Source of the DNA: Betaproteobacteria bacterium
GTDB taxonomy: Bacteria; Pseudomonadota; Gammaproteobacteria; Burkholderiales; JAEUOS01
Length of the DNA stretch: 64,000 nt
Assembly (NCBI GenBank): GCA_028292405.1
Contig: JAQGMJ010000028.1
Span: forward strand, 145,962 to 209,961
Direction: 5' to 3'
This document shows, one piece after another, positions 43,249 through 52,325 of the stretch. The position numbers were made by a program, and so were the translations under genes. Under the pieces are notes generated by a model. The model searched no databases and was not told where the DNA came from. It worked only from the letters and a program-made list of their open reading frames with translations. The number at the start of each line of letters is the position of its first letter. Within the stretch, counting starts at the first letter, position 1.

Positions 43249-43285
43249 TCATCTCATGGGTCCGGCCAACCTGGGGAACCGTTCA

Positions 43286-44311
43286 ATGAAAATCCTGCCT
43301 CGCATCCTCGCCTGCCTGCTGCTGGCCGCCTGCGCCGCCACCGCGCAGGCGCAAAGTGCCGCCCCGACCAAAATCAAGTTCGTGCTCGACTGGAAATTCC
43401 AGGGCCTGCACGCCTGGTTCATCACTGCGGCCGAGAAAGGCTATTTCGCGCAGGAAGGGCTGGACGTGACCATCGACTCCGGCGACGGCTCAGCCGCCGC
43501 CGTGACCAAGGTGGCCACCGGCGCCTATGACGCGGGCTTCGGCGACATGAGCGCGATCATCCAGGTAGCGGCGACCTCGCCCGCCACCGCGCCGGTGGGC
43601 GTGTTCATGCTGTACAACCGTTCGCCCTTCGTCATCGTCTCGAAGAAGGACCACAACATCCTCAAGCCGAAAGACCTTGAGGGCAAGCTGCTGGGCAGCC
43701 CGGCCAACGGCGCCACCTACAAGCTGTTTCCCGCCTTCGCCAAGGCGGCGGGCATCGACGCCTCCAAGGTGAGGACCACCAACATCGCGGCCAACCTGCA
43801 GGAAACCATGCTGGTGCGCGGCGAGGTGGATTTTCTCGCCGCCTTTGTCAACACCATCTGGTTTTCCTTGAAGCCGCTGAAGGTGGACCCGGAGAAGGAC
43901 CTGAACCTGATCTACTTTGCCGACTACGGCATCGACCTGTACAGTAATGGCGTGCTGGTGTCGCAAAACCTGATCAAGAACAACCCGAACGCCGTCAAGG
44001 GCCTGGTGCGGGCGATCAACCGCGCGATGACCGATGTGCTGGCCAATCCGGATGCGGCGATCGAAGCAGTAGCCAAGCGCGATCCGCTGATCGACAAGGC
44101 CCTGGAGAAGGAACGCCTGCTGATGACTTACAAACTACTGATTGCCACGCCGGAAGCAAAGGAGCTGGGCATCGGCGACGTCAAGGACGAGCGCATGGCG
44201 CGCTCGATCAAGACGGTGGCCGAGGTCTACGGCCTGGCGACGCCGCCTAAACCGCAGGACGTGTTTTCGCGCGCCTTCCTGCCGCCGAAGGCGGAACGGA
44301 TGGTGCGCTGA
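43286..44311 (+). CDS. ABC transporter substrate-binding protein (NMT1/THI5-like)
   Basis: MKILPRILACLLLAACAATAQAQ signal; KIKFVLDWKFQGLHAWFITAAEKGYFAQEGLDVTIDSGDG. Confidence 0.9.
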   Translation: MKILPRILACLLLAACAATAQAQSAAPTKIKFVLDWKFQGLHAWFITAAEKGYFAQEGLDVTIDSGDGSAAAVTKVATGAYDAGFGDMSAIIQVAATSPATAPVGVFMLYNRSPFVIVSKKDHNILKPKDLEGKLLGSPANGATYKLFPAFAKAAGIDASKVRTTNIAANLQETMLVRGEVDFLAAFVNTIWFSLKPLKVDPEKDLNLIYFADYGIDLYSNGVLVSQNLIKNNPNAVKGLVRAINRAMTDVLANPDAAIEAVAKRDPLIDKALEKERLLMTYKLLIATPEAKELGIGDVKDERMARSIKTVAEVYGLATPPKPQDVFSRAFLPPKAERMVR

Positions 44312-45657
44312 TGGCAAGTTTGCTGATCAAGGGGGCGCTGGGCGCGTTGACGGGTGAAGCATCGCCGGCGGCGCGGCTGCCGGCCGTGGATGTGCGGGTG
44401 GCCGGCGGGCTGATCGAGGAGATCGCGCCGGCTTTGCAAGCACGCCCCGGTGAGAGCGTGCTCAATGCCGACGGCTGCGTGCTTTATCCAGGCCTGGTAA
44501 ACACGCACCATCATATGTTCCAGAGCCTGCTCAAGGGCGTGCCCGCGGGCATCAACGAGGGCCTGGGGCTGTGGCTGCGCGGCGTGCATTTGCCGCGCCT
44601 GCCGATTTTCGACGAGGAGATGGTGCGCGTGGGCGCGACCCTGGCACTGGTGCAAATGGCGCTTTCGGGCGCCACCACGGTGGCCGACCATTACTATTTG
44701 CATCATGCTGGCGCGGCGGGCGTGCTGTTCGAGGCGGCCGAGCAACTGGGCTTGCGCCTGGTGCTGTGCCGCGGCGCGGTGACGGTGAAGAGCGCCAATC
44801 CGGACTACCCGGACATCGTGCCGCCGGTGAGCTTCGATGCAATGTTGCGCGATATCGACGACCTGGCGGCGCGCTACCACGACCCGTCTGCCGATTCGCG
44901 GCGCCGGGTGGCGGTGGCGCCGCTGACGCCGACCTATTCGGTAACGCCGGCCGAACTCACGGAACTGGCTCGCTTTGCCCGCGCCAAGGGGCTGCGCATG
45001 CACACCCATCTTTCCGAGACGCTGGACTACATCAGCTATACGCGCGAGAAGCACGATTGCCTGCCGGTGCAGTTCATGGCGGAGCACGAGTGGCTGGGGC
45101 GCGACGTCTGGCTGGCGCACATGGTGCATCTGGCGCCGGAGGAAGTCGCGATGGTCGCGGCCAGCGGCACCGGCATCGCCCATTGCCCCACCAGCAACGC
45201 GCGCCTGGGCAGCGGCATCGCGCCCCTGCCCGCTTATACGCAGGCGGGCGTTTCGGTGTCGCTGGGTGTCGATGGCCCAGCCTGCAGCGAGGCCAGCCAC
45301 ATGCTGGACGAGGCGCGCATGGCCTGGCTGATCCATCGCGCGGCCAGCGGGCCGAAGAGCACCACGGTGGAAAACATCGTGCACGCGGCGACCCGCGCCG
45401 GTGCAGTCAATCTCGGCCTCGACAATGTCGGGTTGCTGAAACCCGGCATGGCTGCCGACCTGGTGGCTTTCGAACTCGAAGGGCCGGCTTACTGGGGCCA
45501 GCACGACGCGCTGGCCGCTCCTCTGATCACCGGGCATGCGCGGGTACGGCATTCGCTGGTGGGCGGCCGCGCGGTGGTGCGCGATGGCCTGCTTCCTGCA
45601 ATCGACCTGGAGAAGTTGCGCCACGACGCCGCCGCGGCGGTAGCGAAACTGCACTGA
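44311..45657 (+). CDS. Amidohydrolase, 8-oxoguanine deaminase-like (TrzN/AtzB superfamily)
   Basis: VNTHHHMFQSLLKG, GATTVADHYYLH, MHTHLSETLDY, GIAHCPTSNARLGSGIAPL, SLGVDGPACSEASHMLDEARMAWL. Confidence 0.85.
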   Translation: MASLLIKGALGALTGEASPAARLPAVDVRVAGGLIEEIAPALQARPGESVLNADGCVLYPGLVNTHHHMFQSLLKGVPAGINEGLGLWLRGVHLPRLPIFDEEMVRVGATLALVQMALSGATTVADHYYLHHAGAAGVLFEAAEQLGLRLVLCRGAVTVKSANPDYPDIVPPVSFDAMLRDIDDLAARYHDPSADSRRRVAVAPLTPTYSVTPAELTELARFARAKGLRMHTHLSETLDYISYTREKHDCLPVQFMAEHEWLGRDVWLAHMVHLAPEEVAMVAASGTGIAHCPTSNARLGSGIAPLPAYTQAGVSVSLGVDGPACSEASHMLDEARMAWLIHRAASGPKSTTVENIVHAATRAGAVNLGLDNVGLLKPGMAADLVAFELEGPAYWGQHDALAAPLITGHARVRHSLVGGRAVVRDGLLPAIDLEKLRHDAAAAVAKLH

Positions 45658-45716
45658 GCCCATACCGGCGCCATATCGAACCTGCCTTGCCCTCCTCCAC
45701 CGCCCACTCCCCCTCC

Positions 45717-46451
45717 ATGCCCGCCACTCCCCTTCACGCCCAGCGCCCGCGCGCCGTGTCCGCCCCGCGCCGCTCCCTGGCCGATGCGATCTACGAGCAG
45801 CTCAAGTCCGAGGTGTTCGACTTCCGCCTGCTGCCGGGCGACCGCTTTTCCGAGTCCGAACTCGCCGAGCGCCTGCACGTGAGCCGCACGCCGGTGCGCG
45901 AGGCGCTCTACCGGATGGAGCGCGAAGGCTATATGGAGGTGCATTTCAAGAGCGGCTGGAGCATCTGCCAGATCGACTTCGCCCAGTTCGAGAATCTCTA
46001 TGACTTGCGGCTGATCCTCGAATCCGAGGCGGTACGGCGCATCTGCCAGATGCCGGAAAACACCGAGCTGCAGCGCCTGGCGCAGCTCTGGCTGGTGGCG
46101 CCGGAGGAGCGCGTGCACGACAGCGCGCGCATCTCGAAAATGGACGAGAGCTTTCACTCGACGCTGGTGGAAATCGCCGGCAACCCGGAGATCAGCCGGG
46201 TGCACCACGAGATCACCGAGCGGGTGCGGATCATCCGCCGGCTGGGGTTTTCCGGGCCGGAGCGGGTCGGCAAGTCGTACGACGAGCACGGCGCGATTCT
46301 CAAATACATTTTGCGCAACCGCGCCGACCAGGCGGTGATGCTGCTGAAAAGCCACATCGAGCTTTCCAAGGCGCAAGCGCGCGAGATCACTCTGCACCAT
46401 CTTTCGGAGGCGCGCCAGCGTTTGCGTCCACGCAGGCTCAAGGTGGTGTGA
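45717..46451 (+). CDS. GntR family regulator, FCD subfamily (GntR-2; paralogue of GntR-1)
   Basis: FDFRLLPGDRFSESELAERLHVSRTPVREALYRMEREGYMEVHFKSGW; collinear similarity to GntR-1. Confidence 0.92.
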   Translation: MPATPLHAQRPRAVSAPRRSLADAIYEQLKSEVFDFRLLPGDRFSESELAERLHVSRTPVREALYRMEREGYMEVHFKSGWSICQIDFAQFENLYDLRLILESEAVRRICQMPENTELQRLAQLWLVAPEERVHDSARISKMDESFHSTLVEIAGNPEISRVHHEITERVRIIRRLGFSGPERVGKSYDEHGAILKYILRNRADQAVMLLKSHIELSKAQAREITLHHLSEARQRLRPRRLKVV

Positions 46452-46488
46452 ACGCATTCGCAACAACGCTTTCTTACCGGGGCAGCAC

Positions 46489-47274
46489 ATGAACCTGCAA
46501 GACAAAGTAGCCATCGTCACCGGCCCGGCCAAGGGCATGGGCACCGACATCACGCTTACCCTGGCGCGGGCCGGCGCCGACCTGGTGCTGGCCGGCCGCG
46601 ACATGGCGGCGATCGCGCCGGTGAAGGAGCAGGTGGCCGCGCTCGGTCGGCGCGTGATCGCGGTGGCCTGCGACGTCACCCGCGAGGAAGACGTGGCCGT
46701 GCTGGCGAAGGAGGCGCTGATGCATTTCGGGCGCATCGACATCCTGGTCAATTGCGCCGGCGGCACCGGCACCATCGAGAAACCCGGCCACGAGAACACG
46801 GTGGAAGAGTTCGAGCAGATCCTCGACCTCAACATGAAGGGCTGCTGGCTCACCATGCGCGCCGTGCTGCCGACCATGATCGCGCAGCGCTACGGCAAGA
46901 TCGTCAACGTCGGCGGCACCTTCGGCATGCGCGGGCGCTCCGGGCGCATGGCCTACAGCGCTTCCAAGTGGGGCCTGCGCGGCATTACCAAGAGTACCGC
47001 CATCGAGGTCGGCACGCACAACATCAACGTCAACTTCGTCGCTCCCGGCATGGTCGAGGGCGAGCGCTTCAACACCAAGGTGATGCCGGAGAAGGCGAAA
47101 AAGCTCGGGCTTTCGCTGGAAGATGCGCGCAAGACTTTCGAGGCCGAGTACGCGCTGCGGCGGATTTCCACCGGGCAGGACATTGCCAACGCGGTGCTGT
47201 TTCTTGCCAGCGACATGTCGCGGCAAATTACCGGCGTCGATCTCCCGGTCGATGGCGGCTGGGCTGCGCTGTAG
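46489..47274 (+). CDS. SDR family oxidoreductase
   Basis: TGPAKGMG cofactor motif, NCAGG, YSASKWGLRG catalytic motif. Confidence 0.93.
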   Translation: MNLQDKVAIVTGPAKGMGTDITLTLARAGADLVLAGRDMAAIAPVKEQVAALGRRVIAVACDVTREEDVAVLAKEALMHFGRIDILVNCAGGTGTIEKPGHENTVEEFEQILDLNMKGCWLTMRAVLPTMIAQRYGKIVNVGGTFGMRGRSGRMAYSASKWGLRGITKSTAIEVGTHNINVNFVAPGMVEGERFNTKVMPEKAKKLGLSLEDARKTFEAEYALRRISTGQDIANAVLFLASDMSRQITGVDLPVDGGWAAL

Positions 47275-47313
47275 CAGGCAAAAGTAAAAACCTACTTTTG
47301 CCTGGTTTTAATT
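47275..47313 (+). terminator. Intrinsic terminator after the SDR gene
   Basis: Perfect 12-bp stem CAGGCAAAAGTA (47275-47286)/TACTTTTGCCTG (47293-47304), 6-nt loop, then GTTTTAATT, immediately after stop codon 47272-47274. Confidence 0.7.
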
Positions 47314-47413
47314 CGCAGGAAATCGCTGGCAAAGCCAGTCGATTGCCTGGGTGAAGAGCAACGAAAAGGCGTCTCGAATTGGATTTCCGAAGCGCATGAA
47401 AGATGAGGTAGTG

Positions 47414-48835
47414 ATGCAACCCGTAGACATGCTGATCAAGAACGCCAAGGTCGTTTCGCCCGAATCCACCATCGACGCCTGCATCGCCATTCGCGGCGAA
47501 ATCATCGTCGCAGTCGGCGCCGAAGAGGCGATGCCGCCGGCCAAGCAGGTGATCGACGCCGGCGGAAAATACGTGATCCCCGGCGCGATCGACAGCCACG
47601 TGCATTTCCGCACGCCGGGCTACGAGTACAAGGAAGACTGGTATACCGGCACCGGCGCGGCAGCGCGCGGCGGCGTCACTACCGTGCTGGAGATGCCAAA
47701 CACCAACCCGCCCACCGGCACTGTCGCGGCGCTGACGCAAAAGCAGGAAATCGCGCATTCGCAGGCAGTGGTGGACTTCGGCATCTACGGCCTGCTCGAC
47801 GAGAACAACATCGACATACTCGAAGACCTGATCGCAGGCGGCGTCTCCGGCTTCAAGTGTTTCATGGGCAACACCTTCGGCAACCTGCCGGCGCCGTCCG
47901 ATGGCGCGATGCTCGAAGGCTTCGAAATCCTCGCGCAGCACGGCATGCGCTGCACCGTGCACGCGGAAAACCCCTCCATCATGGCGCGGCGCCAGGGCAA
48001 GATGGAAAAAGCCGGCCGCACCGATTCGATGGCCCACCTGGCTGCCCGCCCGGCGGTGTGCGCGATGGAAGCGGTGAGCCGCGCCGCCATTTTCGCCGAG
48101 TGGACCGGCGCGCGCCTGCACATTGCCCACAAGAGTTCGGCCGACGGCCTTTACTTCGTGCGCGACGCCAAGCGCCGCGGCGTCGACATCACGGTGGAAA
48201 CCTGCCCGCAATATCTGCTGCTTAATACGGACATGATGCAGGCCCTCGGCAAGGAGGGCGGCATCATGCGCGTCAACCCGCCGATCCGCGAGCCGGGGCA
48301 TGAAGAGCCGCTGTGGCAGGCACTGCTCGACGGCACCGTGGACATGATCGCCACCGATCACGCGCCGCACTCGCCTGAGGAAAAGACCCGAGCCAGCATC
48401 TGGGAATGCGACTGCGGCTTTCCCGGCGTGGAAACGCAAATGCCGTTGATGCTCACCGAAGTCAACAAGGGCCGCGCGACGATCAACCAGTACGTTGCCT
48501 GGTCCGCCGCCAACCCGGCCAAGGCCTGGGGCTTCTACCCGCGCAAGGGCGTGATCCAGGCCGGCGCGGAAGCCGACATCGTGATCGTCGACATGAACAA
48601 GGACGAGACCATCGACCAGGGCGGCCTGTTTTCCAAATCCAAGATCACCCCCTGGCACGGCCGCAAGATCAGCGCCAAGCCGGTGCTCACCATGGTGCGC
48701 GGCCGGGTGGTAATGCAGGACGGCGAAATCATCGCCGCCGCCGGCACCGGCCGCGCCGCACGCCAGCAGATGCCGGCGCCGAAGCCGCGCAACCTCGACA
48801 AGACCACCGCCGCCATTCTCGATTACAAGGCCTGA
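47414..48835 (+). CDS. Dihydroorotase/dihydropyrimidinase/allantoinase-like cyclic amidohydrolase
   Basis: [48 protein letters not shown]; carbamylation-site lysine region [26 protein letters not shown] 47414 has GAGG upstream. Confidence 0.88.
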   Translation: MQPVDMLIKNAKVVSPESTIDACIAIRGEIIVAVGAEEAMPPAKQVIDAGGKYVIPGAIDSHVHFRTPGYEYKEDWYTGTGAAARGGVTTVLEMPNTNPPTGTVAALTQKQEIAHSQAVVDFGIYGLLDENNIDILEDLIAGGVSGFKCFMGNTFGNLPAPSDGAMLEGFEILAQHGMRCTVHAENPSIMARRQGKMEKAGRTDSMAHLAARPAVCAMEAVSRAAIFAEWTGARLHIAHKSSADGLYFVRDAKRRGVDITVETCPQYLLLNTDMMQALGKEGGIMRVNPPIREPGHEEPLWQALLDGTVDMIATDHAPHSPEEKTRASIWECDCGFPGVETQMPLMLTEVNKGRATINQYVAWSAANPAKAWGFYPRKGVIQAGAEADIVIVDMNKDETIDQGGLFSKSKITPWHGRKISAKPVLTMVRGRVVMQDGEIIAAAGTGRAARQQMPAPKPRNLDKTTAAILDYKA

Positions 48836-48837
48836 CC

Positions 48838-49923
48838 ATGTACCGCATCGACGTCCACAAGATCGGCCAATCCGGCCCCGGCGACCTCTCGGGCCTGAAG
48901 GCCCTGATCGAGGCCGGCACCATCAAGCCCGAGCAGATCATCGCGATGATGGGCAAGACCGAGGGCAACGGCTGCGTCAACGACTTCACCCGCGAATACA
49001 CCACCGTCGTCCTGTCCCAATACCTCGGCGGGCTGCTGCAGCTGACGCCGAAGGCGGTGGAAAAACGCATCGCCTTCGTCATGTCCGGCGGCACCGAGGG
49101 CGTGCTGTCGCCGCATATCACGGTGTTCACCCGCGTCACTGCCGACCCGGTGCGCATGGGGCCGAAGCGCCTGGCCGCCGGCATCGCCTTCACCCGCGAG
49201 TTTTTGCCGGAAGAATTGGGGCGCATGGCGCAGATCGAGGCCACCGCGCAGGCGGTGATGGAAGCGATGCGCGACGCCGGCATCGCCGACCCGGAGGATG
49301 TGCATTTCGTCCAGGTGAAGTGCCCGCTGCTCACCGCCGAACGCATCCGCGAAGCCGCGGGGCGCGGCGCCCAGGTGGTGACCCATGACAACTACGAGTC
49401 GATGGGCTATTCGCGCGGCGCCTCCGCGCTCGGCGTGGCCTACGCGCTGGGCGAAGTGCAGCGCTCGCAGCTTTCCGACGCCTGCGTTCTGAACGACTGG
49501 AAGCTCAATTCCGGCGTGGCTTCCACCTCTGGCGGCATCGAACTGATGTACAACGCGATCATCGTCTTCGGCAACGCCGCCGCCTCGCCCAGCCCCTACG
49601 TCTGCGCCCATACCGTGATGCGCGACGCCATCGACGCGCGCTCGGTGATGGACGCCATTGCCGGCCTGCCGGTGCCGGCAGCCAACATCGTCAACGTCTT
49701 CGCCAAGGCCGAGGCCGACCCCAGCGGCAGCACGCGCGGCCGGCGCCACACCATGCTGGAAGATTCCGACATCAACCAGACGCGGCATGCGCGCGCCGTG
49801 GTCGGCGGCGTGATCGCCTCGGTGGTCGGCGACCCGATGATCTACGTCTCCGGCGGCGCCGAGCACCAGGGGCCGCCTGGCGGCGGCCCGGTGGCGATCA
49901 TCGCGCGCACCGAAACGTTTTGA
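48838..49923 (+). CDS. Ring-opening amidohydrolase (cyanuric acid amidohydrolase/barbiturase family), paralogue B
   Basis: [83 protein letters not shown]. Confidence 0.9.
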   Translation: MYRIDVHKIGQSGPGDLSGLKALIEAGTIKPEQIIAMMGKTEGNGCVNDFTREYTTVVLSQYLGGLLQLTPKAVEKRIAFVMSGGTEGVLSPHITVFTRVTADPVRMGPKRLAAGIAFTREFLPEELGRMAQIEATAQAVMEAMRDAGIADPEDVHFVQVKCPLLTAERIREAAGRGAQVVTHDNYESMGYSRGASALGVAYALGEVQRSQLSDACVLNDWKLNSGVASTSGGIELMYNAIIVFGNAAASPSPYVCAHTVMRDAIDARSVMDAIAGLPVPAANIVNVFAKAEADPSGSTRGRRHTMLEDSDINQTRHARAVVGGVIASVVGDPMIYVSGGAEHQGPPGGGPVAIIARTETF

Positions 49924-49925
49924 GC

Positions 49926-51104
49926 ATGGCCGCGGGTCCGGCGGGCGACGCAACAGACGACAGCATCGCGCAAGCCCTGCTGGCGCTGCTCGGCGACCTG
50001 ATCGCGATTCCCTCGACCTTCCCCGCCGGCAACACCGAAGCGATCGCGGACTATTGCGCACGCCGCCTCGCCGCCGCCGGCTACGCGGTGCAGCGCGCCG
50101 ATTCCGGCGGCGTCGTCAACACGGTGGCGCGCATCGGCAGCGATGCGCCCTCGGTGGTGTTCAACGTCCACGCCGACACGGTCGAGCCCGGCGAGCGCGG
50201 CGCCTGGAACACCGATCCATTCCAGGCGCAACTCATCGATGGCCGCATCCACGGCCTGGGCGCGGGCAACTGCAAGGGGCCGATGGCGGTGCAGCTATGG
50301 CTGGCTGGGGAAGTGGCGCGGCGCGGCGGCCCGAAGCACGGCGAGATCGTCTTTACCTTCGTCGGCGACGAGGAAAGCCTGGGACCGCACGGCCTGAAAT
50401 TCCTGCGCGACGCCGGCCACGTGAAGCCGGACATCCTGATCGTCGGTGCGCAGACCGAAAACCAGTTGGTGGTGGAAGAGCGCGGCGTGATGTGGAGCCG
50501 CATCACCACGCGCGGCAGCACCGCCCACGCCGGCATGCCGCACCTGGGCGACAACGCGATCCTGCGCATGCTTAGAGTGCTGCAACATATCGAGACAGGT
50601 CTGGTCCCGCAGATTGCGGCGCGCAAAAGCGGCACCAAGCAAGCGACCTTGAGCGTCGGCACCATCGCCGGCGGCAGCAATACCAACGTGGTGCCGGGCA
50701 GTTGCAGCGTGACCATCGACCGCCGCCTGCTGCCGGAAGAAAATCTCGACAGCGCGTTCGCCGAATTGCGCGCAGTTGCACTGGCAGCCGGCGAGCCGGC
50801 CGGCACGGTGGAAGTCGAACTCCTCACCGGCTCAAACGGCTTCGACAGCGGGCGCGGCGGCAAGGGCGTGGCGGCCTTCAGCGATGCGATCGAAAAGCTC
50901 TCCGGCGCGCCTGTGCGCTTTCTCGATGTGGTGGGCGTCTTCGATGGCCGCTACTTCGCCCGCGACGGCATCGAGATCATCGACTTCGGCCCGGGCGAAG
51001 GGCACGAAGGACATGCGCCGAACGAATCGACGCCGCTCGCGCAATTGGTTCAGGCCGCGCGGATACAGTTGCAGGTGTTGCGAAAACTCACGGACATTGC
51101 GTGA
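49926..51104 (+). CDS. M20 family metallohydrolase (ArgE/DapE/ACY1 type)
   Basis: VVFNVHADTVEPGE, GRIHGLGAGNCKGPMAVQL, FTFVGDEESLGPHG, RGSTAHAGMPHLGDNAI. Confidence 0.88.
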   Translation: MAAGPAGDATDDSIAQALLALLGDLIAIPSTFPAGNTEAIADYCARRLAAAGYAVQRADSGGVVNTVARIGSDAPSVVFNVHADTVEPGERGAWNTDPFQAQLIDGRIHGLGAGNCKGPMAVQLWLAGEVARRGGPKHGEIVFTFVGDEESLGPHGLKFLRDAGHVKPDILIVGAQTENQLVVEERGVMWSRITTRGSTAHAGMPHLGDNAILRMLRVLQHIETGLVPQIAARKSGTKQATLSVGTIAGGSNTNVVPGSCSVTIDRRLLPEENLDSAFAELRAVALAAGEPAGTVEVELLTGSNGFDSGRGGKGVAAFSDAIEKLSGAPVRFLDVVGVFDGRYFARDGIEIIDFGPGEGHEGHAPNESTPLAQLVQAARIQLQVLRKLTDIA

Positions 51105-51198
51105 TTCTGTTTCATTTGTGACTTCTGGTTAAATGCGCGCCGGACCTGCGTGAAAGCTCTTATATTCGTCGCTACACAGGTTTTCCCCCGGCGACGAA

Positions 51199-51480
51199 AT
51201 GAAAAAATCCCTGCTGCTGGTTGTGCCGCTGTTGTTTGCCCTGAGCGCCTGCTCGACGCTGCAGCCGATGTTCGACAAGGCAAAGGACGCGGTCGACAAG
51301 GTGTTTGACGGCCCGACGCCACCGCCGGCCGCCGAGACCGGGACAGTGTCGCGCGCCTCCTACGACCAGTCCGCGGTGGAATGCAACCAGGAAGCCAGCC
51401 GGCCCTACGCCAACGTGGATTTCAATTTCTGCATGCGCAGCAAGGGCTACGAGGTCATTCCGCCGCATCCCGCGCCCTAG
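51199..51480 (+). CDS. Small predicted lipoprotein (93 aa)
   Basis: Lipobox MKKSLLLVVPLLFALSACSTLQ. Confidence 0.75.
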   Translation: MKKSLLLVVPLLFALSACSTLQPMFDKAKDAVDKVFDGPTPPPAAETGTVSRASYDQSAVECNQEASRPYANVDFNFCMRSKGYEVIPPHPAP

Positions 51481-51506
51481 GTACCAGGGCGCTTGAGCGC
51501 GCCGCT

Positions 51507-52319
51507 CTAGCTTTTGCCGCCCGGCGCAAACAGTCGCTTGACCCGCGCCTTGTGCGCCTCGTGGATGTGTGCGCGCGTCAGCTTGTCGGCGGCATCGGCA
51601 TCGCGCCTGGCGATGGCATCGACAATCGCCGCATGCTCCACCGCGTTGGCGCGCGCCCGCGCCGGGTCGGCCAGGTTGGAGTCGCCCAGGAGGCCGAGCG
51701 CGTCGTGCAGCGGGTCGAGCATTTTCAGCAAAAAGCGATTGTGCGCGCAGCGGTACAGCGCCTCGTGGAACTGGCGGTTCTTTTCCGCCAGCTCGGCGTC
51801 GCGACCGCTTTTCACCAGCGCGGCGTATTGCGCTCCCAGTTCGGTCAGCAGCGATACCTCGACCTCGGAGGCCACCTGTGCCGCCAGGCGCGCCGCCATG
51901 CCTTCGAGCATCTCGCGCATCACGTATAGCTCGCCGACCATCGAGTGGTCGAACTCCGCCACCATGATGCCGCGCTGCCCGTGCTCGGTGGCGAGACCAT
52001 CGGCCAGCAGGCGGTACAAGGCCTCGCGCACCGGCGTGCGCGAAAGGCCAAGGGACTCGGCCAGCTCCACTTCGCGCAGTCGGTCGCCCGAACGAAAGCG
52101 CCGCTGGCGTATCGCGCGGCGGATTTCCTGGTAGGCATGCTCGCCGCGCGGCAGGTCGGCCAGGGCATCGACGCTAGGCCCCAGCGGCGCGAGGGGTGCA
52201 TTCGCCGCCTCGGCGCGCACGCGCGGCGCGGCGCGCAGTGCAGCACGCGGCGCGACCCTGGCGGCCGGCCTGGCCGCGGGCTTGACCGCGGGTTTCACCG
52301 CTCTGGGGCTCTTGGGCAT
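51507..52319 (-). CDS. GntR family regulator, FCD subfamily (GntR-3) with basic A/P/K/R-rich N-terminal tail
   Basis: MPKSPRAVKPAVKPAARPAARVAPRAALRAAPRVRAE tail; wHTH RFRSGDRLREVELAESLGLSRTPVREALYRLLADGLA. Confidence 0.9.
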   Translation of the reverse strand: MPKSPRAVKPAVKPAARPAARVAPRAALRAAPRVRAEAANAPLAPLGPSVDALADLPRGEHAYQEIRRAIRQRRFRSGDRLREVELAESLGLSRTPVREALYRLLADGLATEHGQRGIMVAEFDHSMVGELYVMREMLEGMAARLAAQVASEVEVSLLTELGAQYAALVKSGRDAELAEKNRQFHEALYRCAHNRFLLKMLDPLHDALGLLGDSNLADPARARANAVEHAAIVDAIARRDADAADKLTRAHIHEAHKARVKRLFAPGGKS

Positions 52320-52325
52320 GACCGA

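Noticed and set aside
47327-47360. TGGCAAAGCCAGTCGATTGC upstream of the dihydropyrimidinase-like gene as a sigma-54 site
   Set aside because: Spacing is N10 instead of N5; better read as a small CTGGC/GCCAG hairpin.
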